A DNA stretch of 64,000 nucleotides from JBGSKV01 sp041740975 (lineage in GTDB: Bacteria; Bdellovibrionota_B; Oligoflexia; Oligoflexales; JALZUQ01), in NCBI GenBank assembly GCA_041740975.1, contig JBGSKV010000042.1, positions 1-64,000 on the forward strand. Direction: 5' to 3'. The notes under the pieces were generated by a model. It was not told the origin of the DNA. It did no database searches and saw only the letters and a program-made list of their open reading frames with translations. Positions 1 to 8,169 of the stretch are shown here, in pieces. Within the stretch, counting starts at the first letter, position 1. Each line of letters begins with the position of its first letter. A program made the translations under genes and the position numbers.

Positions 1-135
1 GTCGCGAACTTCGGTCAGTTTCTGAAGAGCCTTCGCTCTGAATTCATCAAATACTTGAGCTCCTCGAGCATTTTCTTCTAAGCCTGCAAATATGAATAAA
101 AAGCTTAGGATGAAAATCAGTACTAGCCTTGACAT
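1..135 (-). CDS. N-terminal fragment of an exported protein (runs off the window)
   Basis: The complement reads from an ATG at 135 down to base 1 without a stop, giving 45 residues. It begins with a short basic start (MSRL), then a hydrophobic stretch typical of a signal peptide (residues 4-18), then a polar, probably helical segment (VFDEFRAKALQKL). A GGAG Shine-Dalgarno sequence lies about 11 nt upstream. The gene is cut by the window edge, so its function cannot be read. It is co-directional with the RDD protein gene upstream of it. Confidence 0.6.
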   Translation of the reverse strand, partial: MSRLVLIFILSFLFIFAGLEENARGAQVFDEFRAKALQKLTEVRD

Positions 136-214
136 TGTATCTGCTACTCCATTGAAAAGATCTTAAGATAGAGATTGCACAACTCGAAACCTGACATCTT
201 CTAAAGGCATTGAA

Positions 215-898
215 TCAATTGGATTTTTGCTTATTTCTCATCATGCTCCGAACCGCGTTCCAGCTCAGCGATTCAGACTTCAAACTTTGGCCAATGGTAT
301 GGCCCGCAACGACTCTGAAGATCATCCAGTACACGAGGAGTCCGGCGTACAAGAGAAGAACGATTTCTAAATACGAGAAGCGACCAAGCCAAAAGCTGAG
401 ACTTTCACTAAAAGTCACAAGCAATCCGTCTTTACCATTTCGACCCAGCAACCCAAAAAGCATGATCACCGCACATGCCGAAATCATCACAACCGCAAGG
501 TCAACAAGATGAGCAAACACTTCGGTGATCCAGCTTTGAGATTTATTTTGCGGCCGACGTGGCGGCATCGTAAATCGGCGCATGGCATTCAAATCCGCAG
601 TTGAAACCTTAGCGGCCGACTCATGGGACTCGGAAACTTGTTGGGTCTGTTGAACTTGCTGATTGTGCAAAACCGTTTGGGAAGGAACTTGAGGTTTGGT
701 CGGTGCTATGACTTGTGTCGGCCTGATGCCCAGCTTTGATTGCGGAATCAATGGTCCGTGCTTCGGCCCAGTCGGAGGAGGTGGTGTTTTGGAAGATGGC
801 TTGTGACGAAGCTCACCTAAGCCAATGCCGACGGATAACGCTTTAAACGTAAAGGTTTCTTCGTTATTAGTTTGATCATCGCGCTTATCATAGGACAT
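215..898 (-). CDS. RDD family membrane protein with proline/glutamine-rich cytoplasmic arm
   Basis: The 227-residue protein has about 125 residues of low-complexity Pro/Gln/Ser-rich sequence followed by an RDD-like membrane module. This has a first hydrophobic helix at about 129-152 containing the D in HLVDLAVV, and a second at about 176-196 followed by the signature GHTIGQSL (199-206). RDD proteins are small polytopic inner-membrane proteins, some proposed to be transporters; the substrate is unknown. ATG start at 898 with AGGGA six bases upstream. It diverges from hutI, with a 12-bp palindrome in the shared upstream region. The long disordered N-terminal arm is unusual and might be an interaction surface. 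Confidence 0.72.
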   Translation of the reverse strand: MSYDKRDDQTNNEETFTFKALSVGIGLGELRHKPSSKTPPPPTGPKHGPLIPQSKLGIRPTQVIAPTKPQVPSQTVLHNQQVQQTQQVSESHESAAKVSTADLNAMRRFTMPPRRPQNKSQSWITEVFAHLVDLAVVMISACAVIMLFGLLGRNGKDGLLVTFSESLSFWLGRFSYLEIVLLLYAGLLVYWMIFRVVAGHTIGQSLKSESLSWNAVRSMMRNKQKSN

Positions 899-915
899 AG
901 GGTTTCCCTGCTTAA

Positions 916-927
916 TTACTTAAGTAA
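916..927. promoter_or_regulatory. Perfect 12-bp palindrome in a divergent promoter region
   Basis: TTACTTAAGTAA reads the same on both strands and sits 18 bp upstream of the RDD gene start and about 100 bp upstream of hutI. Its position between two divergent genes suits an operator for a dimeric regulator, but only one copy is seen and AT-rich palindromes arise by chance. Confidence 0.25.
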
Positions 928-1027
928 ATGTGGACTTAGGACTTTACTAAATGATCTCTGTTGCCCATTATAGCTGGGTGCTGGTTAGCGGTCAAAAGAC
1001 AATCGCAGAAAATATTCTAGGTGAAGT

Positions 1028-2284
1028 GTGACAGCAAAAGACTCCCTCATTGTGCACAATATAGGACAGCTCGTCAGCTTGGCCCCGTTAGCCAAAGAGC
1101 AGCGCCTCACCCGTATTCAGGAATCCGATCTTGGTATCTTGACCAACGCCTGGATGCACATTGATAACGGCAAAGTCCAAGCCATCGGCGAAGGCCCTCC
1201 TCCCAAGTCTCATAGCAAAATATTTGATGCCCACGGCGCCCTCGTCATGCCGGGTTTGATTGATTCGCATACCCATCCGGTTTTTGCCGGATCTCGCGCC
1301 AATGAGTTCGTCCAGCGCCTGGATGGGAAAAGTTATGCGGATATTGCCAATTCGGGTGGCGGCATTCAAGCCACTGTGCAGGCGACTCGATCAGCGTCTG
1401 ACTCCCAACTTGAGCACCAAGTTCAAGATCTTTTTCACCGCTGGCTTTCTTTGGGAGTCACCACTCTCGAAGCCAAATCGGGGTATGGACTGAGTGTCGA
1501 TGAGGAGCTTCGGCATCTTCGGATCTTAAAAGTAGCGTCGGATAAAACGCCACAGCATATCGAAGCAACCTGTTTGGCACTTCACGCCATCCCTAAGGAC
1601 ATGCCGAAGCCAGAGTACATTGCAGACGTTACCCATAAATTGCTGCCGGTCGTCGCCGAAGAAAAGCTTGCGAACTGGGTTGATGCTTTTATCGAAGAAG
1701 GTTACTTTTCTGTCGATGATTGTGAACTTTTCTTTTCCAAAGCTAAAAAACTTGGCCTTGGTGTGCGTATCCATGCTGATGAATTTTCCAATGCTCACGC
1801 CGCCCAAGGTGCCGCCAAATGGCACGCGGCAAGTGCCGACCATTTACAGTTCGGCGATACGGATGGCATTAAAAAAATGGCGGCAGGAAAAGTGGTCGCA
1901 ACATTGTTGCCTGGTACTTCGCTCTACACAAACATTCCATTTACAAAAGCCTCGCCTTATCGCGAAGCGGGCTGCGCCATTGCGGTAGCTTCCGACTATA
2001 ATCCCGGCTCGTGCAAACTCGACAACTTAGCTTTCATTGCCACCATGGCGGCGGTTCACTGCGGACTAAGTTATGCGGAAGCGATCGCCGCCGTGACTAT
2101 TGTAGCGGGTGCTAGTTTAAATTTGTCTGGGAAAAAGGGTGCACTGGCTGTTGGCTATGATGCGGACTTTATGTGTTTGAAAGCCGACTCTGCAGCTCAA
2201 TGGCTTGCCGAGGCCGGACGCATCACGCCAACAGAAGTTTGGATTAAAGGCGAACGAGCCTATCCGTCATTTGATATTTATTAA
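1028..2284 (+). CDS. hutI: Imidazolonepropionase
   Basis: Hydrolyses 4-imidazolone-5-propanoate to N-formimino-L-glutamate in histidine degradation (cytosolic, metal-dependent amidohydrolase). At 418 residues it is full length. Family marks are visible: the metal-binding HTH at 81-83 inside GLIDSHTHPVFAGSR, then KSGYGL, the HAIP segment, the HADEFSN metal-site segment and ASDYNPGS near the C terminus. The start is GTG at 1028, with AGGTGA just upstream. No other hut genes (hutH, hutU, hutG) are in the window, so hutI stands alone here. Confidence 0.96.
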   Translation: MTAKDSLIVHNIGQLVSLAPLAKEQRLTRIQESDLGILTNAWMHIDNGKVQAIGEGPPPKSHSKIFDAHGALVMPGLIDSHTHPVFAGSRANEFVQRLDGKSYADIANSGGGIQATVQATRSASDSQLEHQVQDLFHRWLSLGVTTLEAKSGYGLSVDEELRHLRILKVASDKTPQHIEATCLALHAIPKDMPKPEYIADVTHKLLPVVAEEKLANWVDAFIEEGYFSVDDCELFFSKAKKLGLGVRIHADEFSNAHAAQGAAKWHAASADHLQFGDTDGIKKMAAGKVVATLLPGTSLYTNIPFTKASPYREAGCAIAVASDYNPGSCKLDNLAFIATMAAVHCGLSYAEAIAAVTIVAGASLNLSGKKGALAVGYDADFMCLKADSAAQWLAEAGRITPTEVWIKGERAYPSFDIY

Positions 2285-2301
2285 TTAGCGCGATTAAAAT
2301 A

Positions 2302-2646
2302 TTAATCTTTGAAGCCAACATCAGAACTGTATTCGTCATCGCAGTTATAGGCGACAGCACGAACTTCGACAGACATAAAGCCATCAACGTTTCGCCACAA
2401 GACATGAGTCGCTCCTACTTCCGCAGCTTGATTCATAACCGAATTTTTAGCGCTAACGATGCCGGTCTCACGCCCGATGTATCCCCCGTGTGAGCTGAAA
2501 CCTTCCAAGTCGCGAACTTTTGTACAGTCTGATACCGCTTCATAGTTGGAAGATTCAACTTCTTTAATATCCAAAGATGCGTTCGTACGTTCAGTAATGC
2601 AGGAAACACACAATAGAGCCAACGACATAACAAGGGCGATGTTCAT
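2302..2646 (-). CDS. Small exported protein, DUF4156-like
   Basis: The 114-residue protein has an N-terminal hydrophobic signal ending in CVSC, close to a lipobox, so it may be a lipoprotein anchored at Cys16. The C-terminal half (AKNSVMNQAAEVGATHVLWRN, then VEVRAVAYNC) resembles the DUF4156 pattern of small enterobacterial lipoproteins: alternating alpha helix, GATHV strand and a terminal Y-x-C strand. ATG start at 2646 with AAGGA six bases upstream. Function unknown. It is convergent with hutI, with only 17 bp between the stops. Confidence 0.6.
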   Translation of the reverse strand: MNIALVMSLALLCVSCITERTNASLDIKEVESSNYEAVSDCTKVRDLEGFSSHGGYIGRETGIVSAKNSVMNQAAEVGATHVLWRNVDGFMSVEVRAVAYNCDDEYSSDVGFKD

Positions 2647-2697
2647 AAAAATCCTTCATTGAAAAATTGGTGGGGAGTCGACTTTGTTTGAATCCAG

Positions 2698-3126
2698 CTA
2701 GGTCTCGTCTGGGTTCGACGAGGACTGATACCTTAAACCGGTGCATTTTTCAACGATCGGCTTGCTCTTGTCTGCAACGTCCAGATTATTAAAATAAATA
2801 TAAGCATGAGGGTTGAAAAAGTCGTCCAGTGACAGGCGGATAAGCTCAGCTTCGCTTTCAAGGCTTCCACGAAATCCAGCAAAGTCCCGATCCTTCACCG
2901 CACCCACTTCTTCGATTCTAAGTGGGCCGATTTCTAAAGTTTCGTCCCAAAGCATCCGACCAACCACAACTCCAAAAGTTTGCCGCGCTGAGCGAGTTCG
3001 AATTTCTATAAAACAAACCTCGCCACTATCCGAATTTACCCCACGATAAAAACCAAGCTGCACTTCGGAAAATGCAAACGTACTGATGAGGAAAAAAATA
3101 CAAATTGTAATAATGTTGCGGATCAA
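2698..3126 (-). CDS. Exported protein of unknown function
   Basis: The 142-residue protein has a clear signal peptide (MIRNIITICIFFLISTFAFS, cleavage probably near residue 20). The mature part is beta-rich, with two cysteines (in GEVCFIE and VEKCTG) that could form a disulfide. The start is TTG at 3126, supported by GAGG six bases upstream. I recognise no family. It lies between greA and the DUF4156-like gene, all on the reverse strand, but gaps of 50-155 bp make a shared transcript uncertain. Confidence 0.6.
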   Translation of the reverse strand: MIRNIITICIFFLISTFAFSEVQLGFYRGVNSDSGEVCFIEIRTRSARQTFGVVVGRMLWDETLEIGPLRIEEVGAVKDRDFAGFRGSLESEAELIRLSLDDFFNPHAYIYFNNLDVADKSKPIVEKCTGLRYQSSSNPDET

Positions 3127-3281
3127 CGTGTAACCTCAAAAGACCAGAAAACTTCTCTTTTGATGCTACGCTATAGGATGATTGAACTAAAAACAGTACA
3201 ACTGAAAAAACCTGGAAAAGCTTGCCCAAAAGACGTTTGGTCGTTTTAATAACCCCGTCAATATGTCGACTTTGAGTCTAC

Positions 3282-3761
3282 CTATTCATCGTAGTTTATA
3301 CCGGTAATGACGTAATCCACCACACCCTTGGGCACAGTAATACTCACTTCATCATCCAGTTTTTTACCAAGTAGAGCCTTGGCAATAGGCGACTGCACAG
3401 AAATTCTTTTGAGGCTGAGGTCAGCTTCTAAATCGCCGACGATTTGATAAGTATGCGCTTCGCCATTTTCATCTTCAACATTAACGGTCGCACCAAACTT
3501 TACGACTTCGTTGGTTTGACCTTTGTATGCAATAATTTGCGCGCGTGAAAGTTTGTCTTCAAGTTCGGCAATGCGAGCTTCAATGAATCCTTGTTTTTCT
3601 CGTGCGGCAGAATAATCGGCATTTTCAGATAGATCACCGTGACCACGAGCCTCCGCAATAGCCGCAATTACCGTAGGACGCTCGTGCGACTTCAGATTGT
3701 CGAGTTCGAGTTTAAGACGATCGTATCCACCTTGGGTAAAAGGAACTGTGTCGGCTGCCAT
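3282..3761 (-). CDS. greA: Transcription elongation factor GreA
   Basis: GreA enters the RNA polymerase secondary channel and stimulates cleavage of backtracked transcripts. The 159 residues match the usual length. The N-terminal coiled coil carries the acidic tip in GHGDLSENADYSAA, with D43 and E46 at the catalytic positions. The C-terminal FKBP-like domain ends with the expected strand pattern (SPIAKALLGKK, VPKG). ATG with AAGG nine bases upstream. It lies 38 bp downstream of tyrS on the same strand, so the two are probably co-transcribed. Confidence 0.96.
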   Translation of the reverse strand: MAADTVPFTQGGYDRLKLELDNLKSHERPTVIAAIAEARGHGDLSENADYSAAREKQGFIEARIAELEDKLSRAQIIAYKGQTNEVVKFGATVNVEDENGEAHTYQIVGDLEADLSLKRISVQSPIAKALLGKKLDDEVSITVPKGVVDYVITGINYDE

Positions 3762-3799
3762 AAATTGAAACCTTACAAATTTTTGTTCTTATGAAATCT

Positions 3800-5035
3800 T
3801 TAAGTGAGTTTTACGCGGTAGTAGTTTTTTTTGCCTTTTTTGACCAAACAACCCTTGTCGCCATCGATCTCTTTCGACGTTACCACAAAGCTTATATCAT
3901 CAATACGGTTCGCGTCCAAACTGACGCCACCTTGTTCCACCAGTCTGCGCGCCTCTCCTTTAGAGGGTGCTATCTTGGTTATGACCAAAAAATCAACAAT
4001 TGGCAAGCCATCTCCAAAGGACGACTTTAGAAGCTCAATGAGAGGCTCGTTTCCCGCCAGATTCTGATCGCCCGCATTAAAAAGTCGCCGAGCGCTTTCT
4101 TGGGCTTTATTAGCTTCCTCATCCCCATGGAGTAGCTTGGTGGCTTCGTAAGCTAGCGCCTCTTTGGTTTGATTGATGTCCTTGCCCGTTAAACTTGCGT
4201 AACGCGTTAACTCGGATTGCGGTAGGTAAGTGAAGTATCCCAAACAAGCTAAGGCCACTTGATCTTCAACATTGCGCCAGTATTGAAAGTACTCGTATGG
4301 GCTCGTTTTCGACGGGTCTAGCCAAACGGCGCCTTTTTCGGTTTTACCCATCTTTCGACCGTCAGATGTGGTCAAAAGCGGCCAAGTCAAACAATAAGCT
4401 GGCGCGCGGTGGATACGACGAATCAAATCGACGCCACTCAACATATTACTCCACTGATCATCGCCGCCGATTTGGACGGTGCATTTGTATTGATTGTGAA
4501 GATGCAAAAAATCGTAACTCTGCAAAATCATATAATTGAATTCGAGAAAGGAAAGACCCTCTTCCATACGTGACTTAAAACAGTCGGCCGTGAGCATGCG
4601 ATTGACACTAAAGTGAGGACCTATTTCGCGAAGCGTCTCTAAATAGTTCAATTTTGTTAGCCAGTCGGCATTGTTGACGAGGATGCCTTTTTTGGGATCG
4701 GAAAGGTCGACAAACTTTTCGACTTGCTTGGAAAGCTTCGCGACATTGTTATCGATATCTTGACGAGTGAGCATGGGACGCATGGATGTCTTACCAGTTG
4801 GATCACCAATCATGGCCGTCCCCGCACCCATCACGCAAATCACCCGATGTCCGGCTTTCTGCAGTCGAGACAAATACATAAGAGCCATGAGATGGCCGAC
4901 GTGGTAACTATCGGCAGTAGGATCTAAACCGCAATATACGGTGACCTTGGATTCTTCAAAATGCTTCTGAAGTTCTTCGGGATGCGTTAATTGCACAATA
5001 AGATTGCGCTGTTGCAGTTCAGAAAATAAGCCCAT
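3800..5035 (-). CDS. tyrS: Tyrosyl-tRNA synthetase
   Basis: Class I aminoacyl-tRNA synthetase charging tRNA-Tyr. The HIGH-type motif is HVGH (45-48), the KMSKS-type motif is KMGKT (228-232), and a C-terminal S4 RNA-binding domain is present (APSKGEARRLVEQGGV). I chose the ATG at 5035 (411 residues) because AAGGA lies seven bases upstream and the protein then starts MGLFSELQQR, as in the family. An in-frame start 51 bp further upstream adds an atypical 17-residue leader. It is divergent from ubiE and followed by greA. Confidence 0.96.
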   Translation of the reverse strand: MGLFSELQQRNLIVQLTHPEELQKHFEESKVTVYCGLDPTADSYHVGHLMALMYLSRLQKAGHRVICVMGAGTAMIGDPTGKTSMRPMLTRQDIDNNVAKLSKQVEKFVDLSDPKKGILVNNADWLTKLNYLETLREIGPHFSVNRMLTADCFKSRMEEGLSFLEFNYMILQSYDFLHLHNQYKCTVQIGGDDQWSNMLSGVDLIRRIHRAPAYCLTWPLLTTSDGRKMGKTEKGAVWLDPSKTSPYEYFQYWRNVEDQVALACLGYFTYLPQSELTRYASLTGKDINQTKEALAYEATKLLHGDEEANKAQESARRLFNAGDQNLAGNEPLIELLKSSFGDGLPIVDFLVITKIAPSKGEARRLVEQGGVSLDANRIDDISFVVTSKEIDGDKGCLVKKGKKNYYRVKLT

Positions 5036-5115
5036 CTGGCAGTCCTTGCGAAAACAATGAGCCGTGATTATAACACATATCGTCACATGCGTAAGTCAGG
5101 AAAAAAGGATTCAAA

Positions 5116-5838
5116 ATGACAACATTGACCCCCGATCAAAGCGCAGGCAACGAGCAAGTGATTGCGCATATGTTTGATGCTTTGTCGCCACGATATGATT
5201 TGCTGAATCGCCTCTTAAGCATGCGCCAAGATCAACGCTGGCGACGCCACCTTGTCAAACTTATTCCCACTCGGGAAAGCGGAACTTTTGTGGATGTGGC
5301 CACGGGCACTGGTGATGTTGTCCTGCAAGTCTGCCGCAAACGTCCAGAATACGCTCAATTTTGGGGCGTGGATATTTCTGACGGAATGCTTTCGCAAGCC
5401 CGAGAAAAAATACGCCGCGCGAAAGCACCTATCAAATTGCAAAACATGAGCGCCTGCCATATGAAGTTCGCCGATGAAACTGTCGATTGTCTGACGATAA
5501 GCTTCGGCCTCCGTAACGTTAAAGATAAACCTTTAGCGCTGCGCGAATTTCTGCGCTGCCTAAAACCAGGCGGTAAACTCGTCGTTTTGGAATTTTTTCA
5601 AGCGAGTGAAACCGTCAGTCAAAAACTATTTCAATTTTATTTCAAGCATATTTTGCCGCGCATTGGCGGAATGATCAGTGACCGCGCGGCGTATGAATAT
5701 TTGCCGAGAAGTGTCGGGAAGTTTTATACGATTCGACAGTTGCAGGCACTCGCGCATGATTTAGGCTTTGAGAAACGATCGGCGCGCGAATTTTTGTTCG
5801 GCACCTGTGGCCTGCTCGAATTCGTGAAACCGACCTAA
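5116..5838 (+). CDS. ubiE: Demethylmenaquinone/ubiquinone C-methyltransferase
   Basis: SAM-dependent methyltransferase of quinone biosynthesis (UbiE/MenG family). At 240 residues it has typical length. Visible marks are the family-specific MFDALSPRYDLLNRLLS (19-35), SAM motif I VDVATGTGDV (59-68), and the C-terminal LKPGGKLVVLEF. Whether the substrate is ubiquinone or menaquinone precursor cannot be told from the sequence. AAAAAGGA lies just upstream of the ATG. It diverges from tyrS across about 80 bp, which must hold both promoters. Confidence 0.93.
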   Translation: MTTLTPDQSAGNEQVIAHMFDALSPRYDLLNRLLSMRQDQRWRRHLVKLIPTRESGTFVDVATGTGDVVLQVCRKRPEYAQFWGVDISDGMLSQAREKIRRAKAPIKLQNMSACHMKFADETVDCLTISFGLRNVKDKPLALREFLRCLKPGGKLVVLEFFQASETVSQKLFQFYFKHILPRIGGMISDRAAYEYLPRSVGKFYTIRQLQALAHDLGFEKRSAREFLFGTCGLLEFVKPT

Positions 5839-5906
5839 GCTAAGCCGGCAGACCCTTTGAGGTGTCCGCGCTTGCAGCAAATCGGCGGTTGCCATAAACT
5901 CATAGG

Positions 5907-7130
5907 ATGATCAAAAATCTCAAAGTTTTTTTAATCTGTGTTCTCACTCTCTCAGCTTCAGCCTGTAAAACCACTCAAACTGTGGCCTTCAGAGGCGGCG
6001 GGACTACGATTCCACCTGTTTATCCACCTCCTCCAGCCATTAAAGAATTTGAAGTCCCCCCATCGCAAATCTATCCGCCGCGTACACCTATGCCCGCTTC
6101 GGAGGTTCCGCCCTGGCAACCTCCTTCGAATATGCCAACTCTGCCGACACAACCCACGCAGCCGACATTGCCAAATCAACCGCCGGTCCTGCAACCACCG
6201 GGGACAGTCCCCGTTCCGACAACACCTATACCCACCACTCCCATTCCCACATCACCCAATACGGATTGTGAGCTTTCGGGAACTCTTGCTCCTGGTGACT
6301 ACGACTACCGCCGATATATTAAGTACCATCGCACAAACTTTACTGCGTTTACGGGAACAACTGGCAATAGTGCTTTCTATAAAGAAGTTATGGAAAATGC
6401 ACCGATTGTGGGCGGTCGAGCCGATCGTCATTTACAAACGGATTTGGTAACCAATGCACACGAAACTTTGCATTTTTATGCGCATGGTTATGGCGTCGGT
6501 GTGACGAATAATATTGGACATCATTTTATTTATGATCGTAACGGACAAGGCGTTCGCGTAGCACGTTTTCAAACGACAAAAAGCCAAGTGGCGAACATCA
6601 TACCCGACGAAATTCGCCAGCTTTCTTCGGCTTGGAGTTCTACTCAGTCCAAACTTAATATTTCTAATGCCGCTTTCCCTGTATATCTCATTAATTCCTG
6701 GCATAAAGCTGCTGGCCATCTCCTGGAAGAATGGGTCTGCTACGAAGGGGATTTTCGCGTTCTTCTTGAACTTACGAAAAATGGCTATTCCGGAAAAATT
6801 GAACAATCGTTGAACCTGGCACAAATGCTTTACTTCGGTACCGCTGCTATGTCTCTAGTCAAGCAAAATGAAAATGCCTATTTTCAAAGAACGGCGAGTC
6901 CAAGCGACCCAACCGATTATCACCAACTTAAAGCAGCATACGCGATGCTGATGGAAAAAAGTGTATGCTGGCTCGGCAAAGCCGAAGCGCACGCTAGCCG
7001 TATTCCAGGTTTGCCTTTGCAACGATATATTATCAATCATTTGCGAACATCAAATGAATCCGCGAAATTTCGTCAGTTCTTGACCGAGACGTATGGTTCG
7101 GTTTGGACTAGACGTGTTCTCAATTTTTAG
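5907..7130 (+). CDS. Exported Pro/Thr-rich protein with HExxH motif, possible metallopeptidase
   Basis: The 407-residue protein has a signal peptide ending ASAC, so lipidation at Cys20 is likely. A Pro/Thr-rich linker follows (about 34-118, with repeated PTQPT and TTPIP units), then a globular domain. HETLH at 185-189 fits the HExxH zinc-peptidase signature, and a second acidic helix (HLLEEW, 271-276) could supply the third zinc ligand, as in gluzincins. Cysteines at 121, 278 and 354 could form disulfides. I know no named family for it. Peptidase activity is inference; the segment could also be a non-catalytic helix. Confidence 0.62.
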   Translation: MIKNLKVFLICVLTLSASACKTTQTVAFRGGGTTIPPVYPPPPAIKEFEVPPSQIYPPRTPMPASEVPPWQPPSNMPTLPTQPTQPTLPNQPPVLQPPGTVPVPTTPIPTTPIPTSPNTDCELSGTLAPGDYDYRRYIKYHRTNFTAFTGTTGNSAFYKEVMENAPIVGGRADRHLQTDLVTNAHETLHFYAHGYGVGVTNNIGHHFIYDRNGQGVRVARFQTTKSQVANIIPDEIRQLSSAWSSTQSKLNISNAAFPVYLINSWHKAAGHLLEEWVCYEGDFRVLLELTKNGYSGKIEQSLNLAQMLYFGTAAMSLVKQNENAYFQRTASPSDPTDYHQLKAAYAMLMEKSVCWLGKAEAHASRIPGLPLQRYIINHLRTSNESAKFRQFLTETYGSVWTRRVLNF

Positions 7131-7227
7131 CAAAACCACCCTCCCGCTCGCTATGGATGACGAACGTATGAGGTCATGGTATGAGTCTATTGTCTTCTAC
7201 CATTCGCAACAGATAGGAGCGAACAAT

Positions 7228-7473
7228 ATGAAATGCCCACACTGTAAAAATGTTCAACTGACGATGTCCGAAAGACAAGGGATCGAAATAGACTACTGTC
7301 CTACTTGTCGAGGTATTTGGCTAGACCGAGGTGAGCTCGACAAAATTATTGAAAAAACAAACCTGGACACGACCCGGTCTTCCCTTGCCGATCGAGGCGA
7401 CTACCGAAATGATTCTCACGATCATAAACCGTATAAGAAAAAGAAATCATTTTTCGAAGAGCTTTTTGATTGA
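7228..7473 (+). CDS. TFIIB-type zinc ribbon protein
   Basis: The 81-residue cytosolic protein begins MKCPHCKN and has a second CPTC pair (YCPTCRGIWLDRGELDKI), the hallmark of the zf-TFIIB small zinc-ribbon family. The tail is Lys/Asp-rich and ends in an acidic-aromatic FFEELFD. The ATG at 7228 is chosen because GGAG sits at the right distance and the zinc ribbon starts immediately; an upstream in-frame start would overlap the previous gene's end. The role of this family is unknown. It is convergent with engB. Confidence 0.8.
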   Translation: MKCPHCKNVQLTMSERQGIEIDYCPTCRGIWLDRGELDKIIEKTNLDTTRSSLADRGDYRNDSHDHKPYKKKKSFFEELFD

Positions 7474-7500
7474 AATTGAATTGCGAGATCTGAAATGGAA

Positions 7501-8106
7501 TTAGTTTGGCAGAAGGGGCTCGGACTGAGTTTCTTCGCAGATAGCAAGAAGGACTTTACGAAGCTCATCGACACCCGTTCGTTTCGTAGCGGATGTATAA
7601 TAAACTTCAGCATTTTTTAGCTTGTTAAAAGCTAAGAGATTTTGCATTTCACGGCGATTTTTTTCACGTTCACTTTGATTCAACTTATCAATCTTCGTGA
7701 CCACAAAAATAATTTTGTGGAACTCGGCCAAGTCTCGCCACAATGTCAAATCTTCTTCATTCGGCGGACGGCGTCCATCGGTCATACAAATCAGCGCTTT
7801 CACTTGCGGTCGTTCCAAGTAGCCTTGCACTAATGCAGTCCAATCTTTTTGAACGATGCGATTGGCGGCAATAAATCCATATCCCGGTAAATCTGCCAAA
7901 ATTAACTTTTGGCCCCAATCAAAAAAGTTCACCATACGCGTGCGCCCTGGCTCGCGACTAGCACGGGCGAGATTTCTCTGGCCGACGAGAAGATTCAGCA
8001 AAGTGGATTTGCCGACATTCGAACGCCCAATAAACGCAATCTCAGGTTTGCCAAGATCAGGTAATTGCTCGGCTTTTGCAGCACTTGTGATATAGGTTGA
8101 GTTCAT
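7501..8106 (-). CDS. engB: Ribosome biogenesis GTP-binding protein YsxC/EngB
   Basis: Essential GTPase acting in late 50S ribosome assembly. The 201 residues match the family. G1 is GRSNVGKS (27-34), the switch segment is REPGRTRMVNFF, G3 is DLPGYGF (72-78) and G4 is TKID (about 137-140). ATG start at 8106. It is divergent from mutL, with about 60 bp between the two starts. Confidence 0.95.
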   Translation of the reverse strand: MNSTYITSAAKAEQLPDLGKPEIAFIGRSNVGKSTLLNLLVGQRNLARASREPGRTRMVNFFDWGQKLILADLPGYGFIAANRIVQKDWTALVQGYLERPQVKALICMTDGRRPPNEEDLTLWRDLAEFHKIIFVVTKIDKLNQSEREKNRREMQNLLAFNKLKNAEVYYTSATKRTGVDELRKVLLAICEETQSEPLLPN

Positions 8107-8169
8107 GGTTAAATGCAGCTTAATTTAAAGTTTGAGCGCAATTGAAAACTGAAAAATAAGGGAGTGCGC

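Noticed and set aside
3026..3229. Short reverse frame starting MGKLFQVFSVVLFLVQSS, which looks like a signal peptide
   Set aside because: It overlaps the start of the exported protein gene at 2698-3126 in another frame and has only a TTG start and no ribosome site; AT-rich DNA often gives such hydrophobic frames.
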